Of a stretch of DNA of 64,000 bases, positions 8,984-17,733 are shown one piece after another. This DNA is from Halalkalibacter oceani (GTDB taxonomy: Bacteria > Bacillota > Bacilli > Bacillales > Bacillaceae_D): the NCBI RefSeq assembly GCF_040544555.1, contig NZ_JBEPKD010000017.1, positions 1-64,000 on the forward strand, given 5' to 3'. The notes under the pieces are model-generated. The model saw nothing but the letters and a program-made list of their open reading frames with translations. It did not search any database and had not been told where the DNA came from. How positions within the stretch are numbered: position 1 is the stretch's first letter; each line of letters starts with the position of its first letter. Made by a program: the position numbers and the translations under genes.

Positions 8984-10598
8984 TTTTCAAACGCATTTGG
9001 AAAAATTAGAAGAGAAGGGTCTCGTTCGTCATATTTATAAAGAGATTAATAAAGATACGGAATTGCATCCGCTTGTACGCTGGCAATTTAGAGGCGGAAT
9101 TCCGGAGAGTGAAAGAAAAGTATTCGTGTTTCATAATGTGACAGACAGCAATGGGCGTAAATATGAAATGCCGGTCGTCGTTGGTGGATTATCGGTTAAC
9201 CGTGAAGTGTACAGCATCGGAATGGGTGTGGAAGTCGAAGATATCGGCAAGAAATGGGCGGAAGCGAGAGCGAATCCGATTGACCCGGTCGTAGTGGAAG
9301 AAGCGGCTTGCCAGGAGGTCGTTTATATAGAAGATGAATTAGATGTTGAAGGCCAGGGCCTTGAACACATTCCGGTTCCGATTTCGACGCCGGGCTTTGA
9401 TAATGCTCCCTATACGACTTGCTCACAATACATTTCAGTCGATCCGGAGAACGGCATTCAAAATATGGGAACGTATCGGGCGCAAATAAAAGGCTCAAGG
9501 CGGCTCGGTATGAATCCGTCTATCGAGATGGGCCAGGGAATCTATCAGCATTGGCTGAAATATAAGAAGATGGGCAAACCGATGCCCGCCGCTTTAGTTA
9601 TCGGTGGACCACCGGCCGTGTCCTACTGTTCTGTGCAAAAGCTGCCATATAATACGGATGAATTTTCCGTCGCCGGGGCGTTATTGGGCGAACCGCTTAG
9701 AGTCGTAAAAGCAAAAACGGTAGACTTGCTCGTACCGGCTGATGCAGAAATTGTCATAGAAGGATATGTTCCGACTGACTCGCTTGAGCCGGAAGGGCCA
9801 TTTGGCGAATCACACGGCCATGTCAATTTACAGGAATTTAACCCGTATATGAACGTCACGGCGATTACGCGTAAGAAAAAGGCTAATTTTGTCTCGATTA
9901 TTAGCCAGGTAACGCCGAGTGAAAGCAGCTTAATTAAAAAGGTGGCATTCGAGCCGGTATTTCTCGATCATCTTAAAAATCATCTTCGTATTTCAAGTGT
10001 ACAAAAGGTCGTCATGCATGAACCACTTACTAACTTACGGAAACTGGTTATTGTACAAATGAAGAATCCAACAGAAACAGATGTGTGGAGAGCTTTAACT
10101 GGAGCAGCAGCATTTATGCCAGCAGTGGGAAAATTGGTTGTTGCTGTGAGTGATGATATTAATCCTGAGAACAGCGATGCTATATTTTGGTCGATGGCAT
10201 ATAGGATGAACATTGTAAAGGATGTGCAAATTTTACACGGTAGGGATCCAGGCCATGGACCTAGAACTTCAGGTGCTGAAAGAGGAGATGATGCAGTTGA
10301 TGGTACCCTTCTCATGAACGCAACGAAAAAAGAAGATTTGCCGCCATTATCTTTACCGAAGAAAGAATATATGGAAAGAGCGAAGGATATTTGGGAAGAG
10401 CTGGAGCTGCCAACGCTGCGCCCGGAATGGCCGTGGCACGGCTTCTCAATGGGAGATTGGGATGAATTTAATGAAAAAATGGCTGAACGGGCGGTCAGAG
10501 GAGAATATTTTGAAACGGGAGCCGAACAGGTGAATCAACGGGTTGGTCCGGAATGGATCAACAAAGATACGAAATGGTACAAGGAAGAACAAGAATAA
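8958..10598 (+). CDS. UbiD-family prFMN-dependent decarboxylase (1)
   Basis: A 546-residue cytoplasmic UbiD-type carboxy-lyase. The glycine-rich PEGPFGESHGH segment (about residue 275) is the conserved catalytic-Glu region, and NMGTYRAQI near 172 contains cofactor/metal ligands. It reversibly (de)carboxylates aromatic or unsaturated acids with prFMN made by the UbiX encoded four genes upstream. ATG 8958 is preferred to 8952, being seven bases from AAGGAG. Bases about 10017-10330 use strikingly different codons (AGA/AGG for Arg, no GCG, GCC, GTC, ATC or CCG), as if replaced by recombination. The substrate is unknown. Confidence 0.93.
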   Translation: MTTTKLYPSFQTHLEKLEEKGLVRHIYKEINKDTELHPLVRWQFRGGIPESERKVFVFHNVTDSNGRKYEMPVVVGGLSVNREVYSIGMGVEVEDIGKKWAEARANPIDPVVVEEAACQEVVYIEDELDVEGQGLEHIPVPISTPGFDNAPYTTCSQYISVDPENGIQNMGTYRAQIKGSRRLGMNPSIEMGQGIYQHWLKYKKMGKPMPAALVIGGPPAVSYCSVQKLPYNTDEFSVAGALLGEPLRVVKAKTVDLLVPADAEIVIEGYVPTDSLEPEGPFGESHGHVNLQEFNPYMNVTAITRKKKANFVSIISQVTPSESSLIKKVAFEPVFLDHLKNHLRISSVQKVVMHEPLTNLRKLVIVQMKNPTETDVWRALTGAAAFMPAVGKLVVAVSDDINPENSDAIFWSMAYRMNIVKDVQILHGRDPGHGPRTSGAERGDDAVDGTLLMNATKKEDLPPLSLPKKEYMERAKDIWEELELPTLRPEWPWHGFSMGDWDEFNEKMAERAVRGEYFETGAEQVNQRVGPEWINKDTKWYKEEQE

Positions 10599-10616
10599 AT
10601 TTGATAGAAAGCGTTC

Positions 10617-10650
10617 ACAACTGAGTCTCTTGCCAGACTCAGTTGTATTT
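10617..10650 (+). terminator. Probable terminator after ubiD
   Basis: A perfect 12-bp stem (ACAACTGAGTCT with AGACTCAGTTGT, 6-base loop), followed by ATTTATG. The T-run is weak, so it may be leaky. Confidence 0.65.
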
Positions 10651-10718
10651 ATGCTTATACATATTGTATTGTCTATTTATAAAAGCTTGCATTATTCATA
10701 ATAAGAGGAGGAAGAGGA

Positions 10719-11021
10719 ATGAACAAGATCACAGTGCTAACAGAGTATAAAGCGGAGGATGGAAAGAAGGAAAACGTGCTCAGCGCAATAGACGAATTAA
10801 AAGAACAAATTGAAGCTTTAGGTGGTCGGGAAGTAATCATTTATGAGGGCGTAGATCAACCAGGTCTTTTTGTCGAACAGTTTTTGCTGCCAAATATGCA
10901 AGCATATGAAAAAATGAAAAGAATACGCGAAGAAGAAAGAATTGATTTTTGGCAAACGTTCAATTCTTATATTTTAGGAGGGAAGAAGAAAATTAATATG
11001 TGGACATTCGAAAAAAAATAG
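10719..11021 (+). CDS. Small ABM-like (dimeric alpha-beta barrel) protein
   Basis: A 100-residue soluble protein. The pattern of a beta strand with an EYKAEDGKKENVLSAI start, a helix, a GGREVIIYEG strand and FVEQFLLPNMQAYEKMKRIRE resembles antibiotic-biosynthesis-monooxygenase-like dimeric barrels, which act as small oxygenases, isomerases or decomposition factors. No catalytic residue can be fixed. ATG after AGAGGAGGAAGAGG. It lies between the ubiD terminator and the second iclR gene, and its position suggests a small accessory step in the same catabolic route. The fold call is tentative. Confidence 0.6.
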   Translation: MNKITVLTEYKAEDGKKENVLSAIDELKEQIEALGGREVIIYEGVDQPGLFVEQFLLPNMQAYEKMKRIREEERIDFWQTFNSYILGGKKKINMWTFEKK

Positions 11022-11083
11022 TGTTATTATATACCTTACTTAACCAATAGAAAAAGTAGGAAAACAGGAGGTAATACAAGTCG

Positions 11084-11857
11084 ATGGCCGAATACAGTTC
11101 ATTAGCAGCAGTAGAGCGCACGTTCGTGATTATTAAAACACTTGTCGGGAAAGTGAACGGGTTGAGCGTCTCCAAACTCGTCGAAGAAACAGGAATATCC
11201 AAAAGCATCGTTTCACGAATTTTGAAAACATTAAAGGACAACCATTATGTCGAGCAGGATCCTGATACGAGATTTTACCGCTTGTCCTATGACTTTATCG
11301 GGCTGTCATTAAAGCATTTTAATGCTTTGGGGATAGATGGACTATTTCTCCCGGCTTTAAGAACGATATCAGCAGAAGTGAAGGAACTCGTGCAGCTATC
11401 TGTCGTAAGTCAGGAGAAGGTCTATTTTGTGCAAAAAATTGAAGGTGACAATCAGTTGAAGGTCGCTGATATGCTCGGGAAGGAAGCTCCTCTTCATTGC
11501 TCGGCCGCGGGGAAAATGTGGCTGTCGACATTGCCGCAGGAAGAGATTATCCGGCTTGTCAGCCAGCATGGAATGTCCCGTTACACAGAAAATACAATTA
11601 CGGATCTGAATGAATTGTTAAAGGAGCTTGAAAAAATAAAACAGCTTGACTATGCACTCTCGCTCGAAGAATTCAACCATGGAATTACGGGTGTGGCGGT
11701 GCCGGTTTATTCCAATGCCAAAGAACGGCAATTGATGGCCAGCATCGTTATAACCGCTCCGACTGTCAGAATGTCTGAACAAAAAATTAAGCAAATCGTT
11801 CAAACATGCAACGCCTCGATTGGACCATTGAAGGATCAGCTGCCGACAATTGAATAA
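11084..11857 (+). CDS. IclR-family transcriptional regulator (copy 2)
   Basis: A 257-residue protein, the same length as copy 1 at 3086 and very similar to it: nearly identical N terminus (EYSSLAAVERT), recognition helix GISKSIVSRILKTL and effector-domain HCSAAGKMWLS. It lies 62 bases after the ABM-like gene and upstream of the operon starting at 12245, with its own AGGAGG. Most likely it senses an intermediate or substrate of the Mo-hydroxylase/UbiD pathway. Divergence is concentrated in the last 60 residues of the effector domain, consistent with different ligands for the two copies. Confidence 0.92.
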   Translation: MAEYSSLAAVERTFVIIKTLVGKVNGLSVSKLVEETGISKSIVSRILKTLKDNHYVEQDPDTRFYRLSYDFIGLSLKHFNALGIDGLFLPALRTISAEVKELVQLSVVSQEKVYFVQKIEGDNQLKVADMLGKEAPLHCSAAGKMWLSTLPQEEIIRLVSQHGMSRYTENTITDLNELLKELEKIKQLDYALSLEEFNHGITGVAVPVYSNAKERQLMASIVITAPTVRMSEQKIKQIVQTCNASIGPLKDQLPTIE

Positions 11858-11871
11858 AGCTTGGGTGATGG

Positions 11872-11910
11872 GGCCGGGCCAAAAGGTTAAAAACAACCTT
11901 TTGCCCGGCC
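11872..11910 (+). repeat. Hairpin repeat with AAAAGGT...ACCTTTT core
   Basis: GGCCGGGCC-AAAAGGTT, loop AAAAAC, AACCTTTT-GCCCGGCC: a long stem with a single bulge. It follows iclR copy 2 by 14 bases and probably terminates it. It belongs to a dispersed family of hairpins in this window that share the core but have different arms. Confidence 0.75.
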
Positions 11911-12035
11911 TTAACCAATGTGCTGGACCGTCACGAGCTGGTAACCTCTGTTTTGTCTTGCCTTCCTCACCTTTTAAAGTTATTCGAGGATGGCTGAAAG
12001 CCTCCCTAATTGTAACGGCACTGCACGCCGCTTCA

Positions 12036-12062
12036 AAGAAAAACGACTCAGGCGTTTTTCTT
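12036..12062 (+). terminator. Candidate terminator hairpin
   Basis: A 10-bp stem, AAGAAAAACG with CGTTTTTCTT around a 7-base loop. The right arm itself supplies the U-rich tract. It insulates the next promoter from iclR read-through. Confidence 0.6.
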
Positions 12063-12095
12063 ATATAAAATTGTTAAATAATTTTGATTTTTTCA

Positions 12096-12124
12096 TTGAT
12101 TGTTAAAAGGGATCATACTATAAT
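12096..12124 (+). promoter_or_regulatory. Sigma-A promoter of the tctC2-Mo hydroxylase operon
   Basis: TTGATT, 17 bases, TATAAT (12119-12124): near-consensus vegetative promoter. The predicted start is about 12131. Confidence 0.75.
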
Positions 12125-12131
12125 CAAAGAA

Positions 12132-12146
12132 GAAACAAAGTTTCCT
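12132..12146 (+). promoter_or_regulatory. Candidate IclR operator upstream of tctC2
   Basis: GAAAC-AAA-GTTTC is a perfect 5-3-5 inverted repeat at about +1. It is related to the site at 5132-5146, which sits at the same place relative to the ubiX promoter. A regulator bound here would block a strong promoter. Confidence 0.5.
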
Positions 12147-12244
12147 CTTAAAAATAAGTTACTTAATACAACTAGGTGTAGAGAGGAGGATAGAAAAAAC
12201 GAGAGGAAATCAACACACAAAGTGAAAGAAACGGAGGGTTGGTA

Positions 12245-13273
12245 ATGAACGTAAAAAAAGGACTGCTCGTCATCATAGCCATATTGATGCTTTTAGTGGT
12301 TGCAGCCTGTGGGTCCAACACAGAAAATGCCGAAAGTAAAGGAAGTGGACAGCAGGAAGGATCAGGTGATCAAGCAGCATCAGCAGACAATAGCTATCCA
12401 GAGCATGAAATTGAGATTATCGTCCCTAATGCAGCGGGAGGCAGTAATGACCTTGTCGCGCGCTCTATTTCCCAGCAATTGTCTGAGCATTTGGGGGTGC
12501 CTGTCGTCATTCGTAATGTTGAAAGCGCTGGGGGGAGTATTGCGAGAGCGCAAGTATTTGGCGAAGAACCCGATGGCTACACGATTTTAACAAGTCCGAT
12601 GCCGTCAATGTCGATTGGTGAGCTCGTTAATAACGATGATTTTAAGGTGCTGGAATTTGAACCTGTTTACCAAATCTTCGGTAATAATTCCACCGTTGTC
12701 GCCGTTCCGTCTGATTCAGAAATTGAAACGATGGAAGATTTATTTAACGCTTCGAAGGAAAAGGCACTTACCGCTGCAGGAACAGGGGCGGCAACGAACT
12801 CAACGCTCGCCAGTATTCTTTTACGTGAAAGCGGTCTTGAGCATCAATATATCCCGTTTGAAGGCGACGCCGGGGCATCGACGCAGGTAGCTGGAGGACA
12901 TGTTGATTTTGGACTTATTAGTGAAGCCGGGGCCGAAGCTTTGGTAAGAGATAATCAAGTCCGGATTATCGGCTATCTCGGCGAGCAGCGTTCTGAAGTT
13001 TATCCTGATGTCCCGACAATGGTTGAGTTAGGTTATGAGGACGCTTATTTTGAAATCGTTTATGGCTTTTTTGCTCCTCCAGGAACGCCGGCTGACATAA
13101 TCGAAATTCTTGAAAGCGCTTTTACAAAGGCGGTTGAAGAAGAGTCCTTCATTGAAATGGGGACCAATTCAGGGTTTATTGTCAGCACGCGGAATGCCGA
13201 GGAATTCGGGGAGAACATTGAATATATTCATAACCGGATCACGGAATTGCAGGATATGTTTGAAGTTGACTAA
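12245..13273 (+). CDS. TctC/Bug substrate-binding lipoprotein (orphan copy 2)
   Basis: A 342-residue lipoprotein with lipobox VAAC (C22), a Ser/Gly/Gln-rich linker to about residue 48 and a Bug domain (PNAAGGSNDLVAR, DGYTIL, AGGHVDFGL). It is very similar to TctC at 5867 over the whole mature domain. No tctA or tctB accompanies it, so it probably delivers its ligand to the TctAB encoded at 6983-8983. ATG 12245 follows GGAGGG; the track-style TTG two codons earlier is less well placed. First gene of the Mo-hydroxylase operon; next gene 17 bases downstream. Confidence 0.93.
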   Translation: MNVKKGLLVIIAILMLLVVAACGSNTENAESKGSGQQEGSGDQAASADNSYPEHEIEIIVPNAAGGSNDLVARSISQQLSEHLGVPVVIRNVESAGGSIARAQVFGEEPDGYTILTSPMPSMSIGELVNNDDFKVLEFEPVYQIFGNNSTVVAVPSDSEIETMEDLFNASKEKALTAAGTGAATNSTLASILLRESGLEHQYIPFEGDAGASTQVAGGHVDFGLISEAGAEALVRDNQVRIIGYLGEQRSEVYPDVPTMVELGYEDAYFEIVYGFFAPPGTPADIIEILESAFTKAVEEESFIEMGTNSGFIVSTRNAEEFGENIEYIHNRITELQDMFEVD

Positions 13274-13290
13274 AAAAAGAGGTGAGCAAA

Positions 13291-14004
13291 TTGAAAATCA
13301 TTGATCTTTCACAGGAAATTTTCAAAGGGCAGCCGGTTTATCCCGGTCATCAGCCGACTGTTGTCTTTCCGATGACCGAGCTGAAGGAAATCGGCGGGGG
13401 GAAACGGTCGTTTGCCGTTAATACCATTTTAATGTCAGAGCACGCCGGAACTCATACCGACTCTTTTATTCACATGGACGGCAACCCGGATGCGAAATCG
13501 ATTGAGGAGATCGAATTGGAACGGTTTGCCGGGCCTGCGGTCTGCTTAGACGTCTCCGATGTGCCCGATTCAGATTTTATTACAAAGGATCATCTAATCA
13601 ACGGATGTGAACAAGCGCGTTTGGATCTGACAGGGATTAAAATCGTCTTATTGTACACAGGCACGTATGAACGGCATTTTCCAAAGCCGGTCTACAACCA
13701 GCAGAATCCAGGATTGAACCGCGAAGCAACAGAATGGCTCGCCGATCAAGGGGTGCAGCATATCGGAATTGACGCCGTCAGCATTGATGTCAGTCCTCAC
13801 AAAGGAGAGGAATGGAAGCCCGCTCATACGGTTTGCGCTGAGCGGAATCTATTAAACACGGAAAATCTCGGAGATTTACGCGAGGTTGCCGGCAAGCGTT
13901 TCCTTTACATTGGACTTCCATTAAAAATTAAAAAGGGAACAGCCGGATTAACGAGAGCAGCAGCGATTTTAAATGCTGAGATAGTAGAGGGAGGCCTACG
14001 ATGA
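13291..14004 (+). CDS. Cyclase-family metal-dependent hydrolase
   Basis: A 237-residue protein of the putative cyclase/kynurenine-formamidase-like family. The metal-binding signature HAGTHTDSFIHMDG is at about residues 51-64, and HKGEEWKPAH supplies a second histidine set. Members hydrolyse amide or cyclic ester/amide bonds, for example N-formylkynurenine or isatin. A role in opening or deformylating a pathway intermediate is plausible but inferred. The start is TTG 13291, five bases from AGAGGTGA; a GTG at 13282 overlaps that site. It overlaps the CoxG-like gene by four bases (ATGA). Confidence 0.87.
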   Translation: MKIIDLSQEIFKGQPVYPGHQPTVVFPMTELKEIGGGKRSFAVNTILMSEHAGTHTDSFIHMDGNPDAKSIEEIELERFAGPAVCLDVSDVPDSDFITKDHLINGCEQARLDLTGIKIVLLYTGTYERHFPKPVYNQQNPGLNREATEWLADQGVQHIGIDAVSIDVSPHKGEEWKPAHTVCAERNLLNTENLGDLREVAGKRFLYIGLPLKIKKGTAGLTRAAAILNAEIVEGGLR

Positions 14005-14462
14005 TTATTGAAGATCAGTTTAACGTACAGGCAAAAAAACAGGATGTGTGGACATTTTTAATGGACACGGAGCAATTAGCGCGCTGCCTGCCGGGCTGCG
14101 AAGAAGTCGATGAAGTGGAAGAAGGCGTTTACCAGGCTGTAGCCAAAGTGCAAATCGCCTTTATGAAATTAAAGTTCAATCTCAATGTCCGCATCACAGA
14201 TTTGGATCCGCCGAATCAGCTGCAATCAGAGATTTTAGGAAAGCCATTTTCGTTAGTCGGTCAATTGAAAGTAAAAGCGAAATTGGATTTGGTCGAAGTT
14301 GACGAAGGGTCGACGGATGTTCAATATTTTATGGATTTAAGTTTAGCCGGAAAGCTGGGCTCAATCGGTCAGTCTGCTTTTCGTTCAAAGGCAACAGAGA
14401 TGGGAGCGGAATTTGCGGCCAATATTAGAGAAGCCCTTGAGGAGAACGCTGTAAAACGGTAA
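14001..14462 (+). CDS. CoxG-like SRPBCC protein
   Basis: A 153-residue START/SRPBCC-fold protein of the CoxG family, with the typical N-terminal FNVQAKKQDVWTFLMD and CLPGCEEVDEVEEGVY segments. CoxG proteins associate with or recruit molybdenum hydroxylases to the membrane, and some bind quinones or small aromatics. It lacks the C-terminal hydrophobic anchor of some relatives. Coupled by ATGA overlap to the cyclase gene and 17 bases before the FAD subunit, so it belongs to the Mo hydroxylase operon. Confidence 0.88.
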   Translation: MIIEDQFNVQAKKQDVWTFLMDTEQLARCLPGCEEVDEVEEGVYQAVAKVQIAFMKLKFNLNVRITDLDPPNQLQSEILGKPFSLVGQLKVKAKLDLVEVDEGSTDVQYFMDLSLAGKLGSIGQSAFRSKATEMGAEFAANIREALEENAVKR

Positions 14463-14479
14463 AGAGAGGGGTAGATGAA

Positions 14480-15343
14480 ATGGAAGATACAGTATGGATG
14501 GAACCTGATACATTACAAGGTGTAAAGGAGATCCTGGCCCAGGGAGATCCCGAAATCAGGGTTGTAAGTGGAGGAACCGCTCTGTCGCTCATTATGAAGC
14601 AGGGGATGTTCGATCCGAAAAAGATGATCAGTCTAAAAAAAGTGAAAAACGAATTAAGCTTTATTCGCCACGATGAAGAGCAAAATATCCGCATTGGCAG
14701 CATGACAACGCTGCGGGAAATCGAAATCGATCCTCTTATGAAAGCGGAACAGCCGGTCATTACCGAAGCGTTAGCCCATGTCGCCAACCCGCGGATCAGA
14801 TATGTCGCCAGCCTCGGCGGAAATTTGGCGCACGGGGATGCACATTTGGATTTGCCGCCGATTCTCATGGCTCTTGGCGCGAAAATAAAGGTTGAAAGCA
14901 GCAAAGGGGACAGATGGCTGGAGCTGCATGATTTCTTTCAAGGCTATTATGAGACCGCCATGGAGTCTGATGAAATTTTAACCGAAGTGTTGATCCCGAA
15001 AAAAATCGAAGGGTTGCGCGGAACGTATTTCAAATATACGACGTTATCAAATGATGATTGGCCGACGGTAGGGGTCGCGGTTTTCCTGAAGACGGTCGAA
15101 GGAATTGTCGCCGACGTCCGGATCGTAATCAGCGCAGCAACAGATAAACCGACTCAACTGCCTGAGGTCGAGCAATGTGTGCGAAACAAATCATTAAATG
15201 AAGAAACAATCATGGAAGCTGCACAAAAAGCGTATGAAGTGGTAAAACCGTTAGAAGATTTAAGAGGCTCGGTCTGGTACAAAAAAGAGATGGTAAAAGT
15301 TCATATCAAACGGGCGCTTGAGCAACTGAAGACAGAAAGCTAA
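14480..15343 (+). CDS. Mo hydroxylase FAD-binding medium subunit (CoxM-like)
   Basis: A 287-residue subunit of the xanthine dehydrogenase family that passes electrons from the Fe-S subunit to FAD. FAD-binding signatures GGTALSLIMKQG (about residue 32) and GGNLAHGDAHLDLPP (about residue 114) are intact, and a CO-dehydrogenase-flavoprotein-like C-terminal domain follows. The order coxG-M-L-S is that of many bacterial N-heterocycle and aromatic hydroxylases. ATG after GAGAGGGG. Electron acceptor unknown. Confidence 0.93.
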   Translation: MEDTVWMEPDTLQGVKEILAQGDPEIRVVSGGTALSLIMKQGMFDPKKMISLKKVKNELSFIRHDEEQNIRIGSMTTLREIEIDPLMKAEQPVITEALAHVANPRIRYVASLGGNLAHGDAHLDLPPILMALGAKIKVESSKGDRWLELHDFFQGYYETAMESDEILTEVLIPKKIEGLRGTYFKYTTLSNDDWPTVGVAVFLKTVEGIVADVRIVISAATDKPTQLPEVEQCVRNKSLNEETIMEAAQKAYEVVKPLEDLRGSVWYKKEMVKVHIKRALEQLKTES

Positions 15344-15357
15344 AAGGAGTGATAGGT

Positions 15358-17733
15358 GTGGCGTTAGGAAAATCAATTCGTCGAGTCGAAGCAAAGGCGA
15401 AAGTGACGGGCAAGGTTGACTATGTCATGAACATGACGATGCCGGAAATGCTTCACGTCAAGCTGTTACGGAGCACAATTCCGCATGGGAAAATTAAAAA
15501 CATCGATAAACGAGCGGCGGAAGAAATCGAAGGCGTTATTAAAGTCGTCACCGGAGAAGATTTGCAAAAGCTCGATATTAACTATTACTACGGGCCGGCT
15601 TTTCGCGATCAGCCTGTCATTGCGATTGACAAAGTTCGTTACGTCGGAGATCCGGTCGCAGCCGTTATCGCCGAGTCGGTTGAAATAGCGGCAAAGGCAG
15701 TTAACTACATTGAAGTGGAATATGAGGAATTCGAGCCGGTATTTCAAGTATTGGATGCGATGAAGGAAGACGCGCCCATTGTTCATGACACGATCCGGCC
15801 GGCCGGAAGCTTTGCAGATTTAAAGTCGCTGTTGCCGAAAAGCGGAAGTAACATTTGTCTTCATTATAAATTAAGACACGGTGATATTGAGAAAGGCTTT
15901 GAAGAAGCAGATCATATTTTTGAAGATACGTTTACGACACCGGCGGCGGTTCATCTACCGATGGAGCAGCATGTCGCACTCGCCTATCTCGATGCCGAAG
16001 AGAGAATGAACATTTGGACAGCCAATCAAAGTCCATCGTTTGTCAGAAGTGAGGTCTCTCATGTATTGAAGCTTCCTGAAAGTAAGGTGAGAGTCCGTGT
16101 CCCTTATTTAGGTGGCGGGTTTGGCACGAAGCTCTATGTGAAAATTGAAGCGTTGACGGCCGTGTTAGCGCTCATTGTGAAAAAGCCGGTTAAACTGGCG
16201 CTGACGATGGATGAAGTGTTTATTACGCTAACGAAGCATGCGACGGTTTTCACGTTGAAGACGGGAGTGACGAATGACGGCAAAATTGTCGCCAGAAAAT
16301 GTACCGTTGCCTGGGATACAGGCGCCTATGCTGACATCGGCCCGCGCATTACGCAAAAATCAGGCTTCACAGCAGCCGGTCCCTACGACATCCCGCATGT
16401 GCAGATCGACTCGTACTGCGTTTATACAAATAACGCACCAGCCGGGGCGTTCCGTGGCTTCGGCATCCCGCAATTAGTCTGGGCCTATGAATCGCAGATG
16501 GATATTATCGCCGACAAGATGGGCTGGGATCCGCTCGAATTTCGCAAATCGCAAGTGCTAATCGAAGGAAAAGAGCACGCAACCGGGCAAATTATGAACT
16601 CGATTGGCTTCGGCGAAATTTTAGAAAAAATTGATGACCGGCTTGATTGGAAAACGTACCGTAGCACAGCGAAGCAACCGGATCAGCAAAACCCAAGAAT
16701 CCGTGGCCGTGGGATGGCGATCGGACTGAAGGCCGTACTTACGCCATCGATTTCAGGAGCAGTGGTAACATTGTTTGCTGATGGAAGCGCCTCTGTTTAT
16801 TCCAGCACGGTTGATATGGGGCAAGGCTCTGATACGATCCTCGGGCAAATTGCCGCAGAAGTACTCGGACTTCCGAGTGAAAAGGTGCGCGTCGTTCATC
16901 CGGATACGGATGTGACGCCATACGATACGATCACCGCTGCGAGCCGTTCAACTTTTTATATGGGAAATGCGATTCAAAAAGCGTCGGAAGATGTCAAACG
17001 TCAATTGTTTGAGTTCGTGAGCGAATATTACGAAGTAGGTTCAGAAGAGTTGGAATTGAAGGACGAAGCTATATTTGTCCGCAACGAGCCGGATAAAAAG
17101 CTGGCCATTACCGAAGTGATTAAGAAAATATTTAAGATGCCTGCCGGAAGCATTATCGGGCGCTATGTATTTGAAAGCCACTATCAAAGCCCTGATCCGG
17201 AAACCGGTCAATCTGATGATGTGGCGATCTTCTGGTTTGCCGGTGGAACTGCGGTAGAAATCGAAGTTGACCGCGAGACGGGCAAAATTGACATTTTGAA
17301 TATGGTATCGCTCGGTGATGTCGGAAAGGCGATTAATCCGTTTCAAGTTCATCAGCAATTGTATGGAGCGGCGATTATGCAAATCGGCCAGGCGCTGTTC
17401 GAGGAATGTAAATATGATCATGGACAGATGATCAATGCAAGCATGGCAGATTATAAAGTTCCTACTTTCAAAGATTTGCCGGCCCGGTCTGAAACGATTA
17501 TTGTCGAAGACCCGCATCCGGAAGGCCCGTTTGGCGCAAAAGGGGTGGGAGAAACGGCTTCTTTTGGTGTCCAGCCGGCGATTGCCAATGCACTCCACGA
17601 TGCTCTCGGTGTGCGGATTAAAGATATGCCGCTCACGCCTGAAAGAGTGCTGGCGGCGATAAAAGAAGCGGAAGAAAGCAGCAACAGCCGTCAGAAGGTC
17701 AGTGTGACTAATGAAGCGAAGGGTGAGCGTTAA
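15358..17733 (+). CDS. Mo hydroxylase large subunit (molybdopterin-binding, CoxL/XdhA-like)
   Basis: A 791-residue catalytic subunit. It has the N-terminal aldehyde-oxidase a/b hammerhead domain (about residues 15-130), molybdopterin segments GGGFGTKLY near 243 and APAGAFRGFGIPQ near 362, and the active-site glutamate region GAKGVGETA near 720. It hydroxylates a carbon next to a ring nitrogen or carbonyl using water. The AYxCSFR loop of true CO dehydrogenase is absent (AFRGFG instead), so CO oxidation is unlikely. GTG 15358 lies eight bases from AAAGGAG. It overlaps the Fe-S subunit gene by one base. Confidence 0.95.
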   Translation: MALGKSIRRVEAKAKVTGKVDYVMNMTMPEMLHVKLLRSTIPHGKIKNIDKRAAEEIEGVIKVVTGEDLQKLDINYYYGPAFRDQPVIAIDKVRYVGDPVAAVIAESVEIAAKAVNYIEVEYEEFEPVFQVLDAMKEDAPIVHDTIRPAGSFADLKSLLPKSGSNICLHYKLRHGDIEKGFEEADHIFEDTFTTPAAVHLPMEQHVALAYLDAEERMNIWTANQSPSFVRSEVSHVLKLPESKVRVRVPYLGGGFGTKLYVKIEALTAVLALIVKKPVKLALTMDEVFITLTKHATVFTLKTGVTNDGKIVARKCTVAWDTGAYADIGPRITQKSGFTAAGPYDIPHVQIDSYCVYTNNAPAGAFRGFGIPQLVWAYESQMDIIADKMGWDPLEFRKSQVLIEGKEHATGQIMNSIGFGEILEKIDDRLDWKTYRSTAKQPDQQNPRIRGRGMAIGLKAVLTPSISGAVVTLFADGSASVYSSTVDMGQGSDTILGQIAAEVLGLPSEKVRVVHPDTDVTPYDTITAASRSTFYMGNAIQKASEDVKRQLFEFVSEYYEVGSEELELKDEAIFVRNEPDKKLAITEVIKKIFKMPAGSIIGRYVFESHYQSPDPETGQSDDVAIFWFAGGTAVEIEVDRETGKIDILNMVSLGDVGKAINPFQVHQQLYGAAIMQIGQALFEECKYDHGQMINASMADYKVPTFKDLPARSETIIVEDPHPEGPFGAKGVGETASFGVQPAIANALHDALGVRIKDMPLTPERVLAAIKEAEESSNSRQKVSVTNEAKGER

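Larger units (their letters stand above)
11858..12244. other. Regulatory intergenic region before tctC2
   Basis: A 387-base non-coding region holding two hairpins (11872-11910 and 12036-12062), a strong promoter (12096-12124), a candidate operator (12132-12146) and a leader of about 113 bases. I see no gene in it. Confidence 0.7.
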
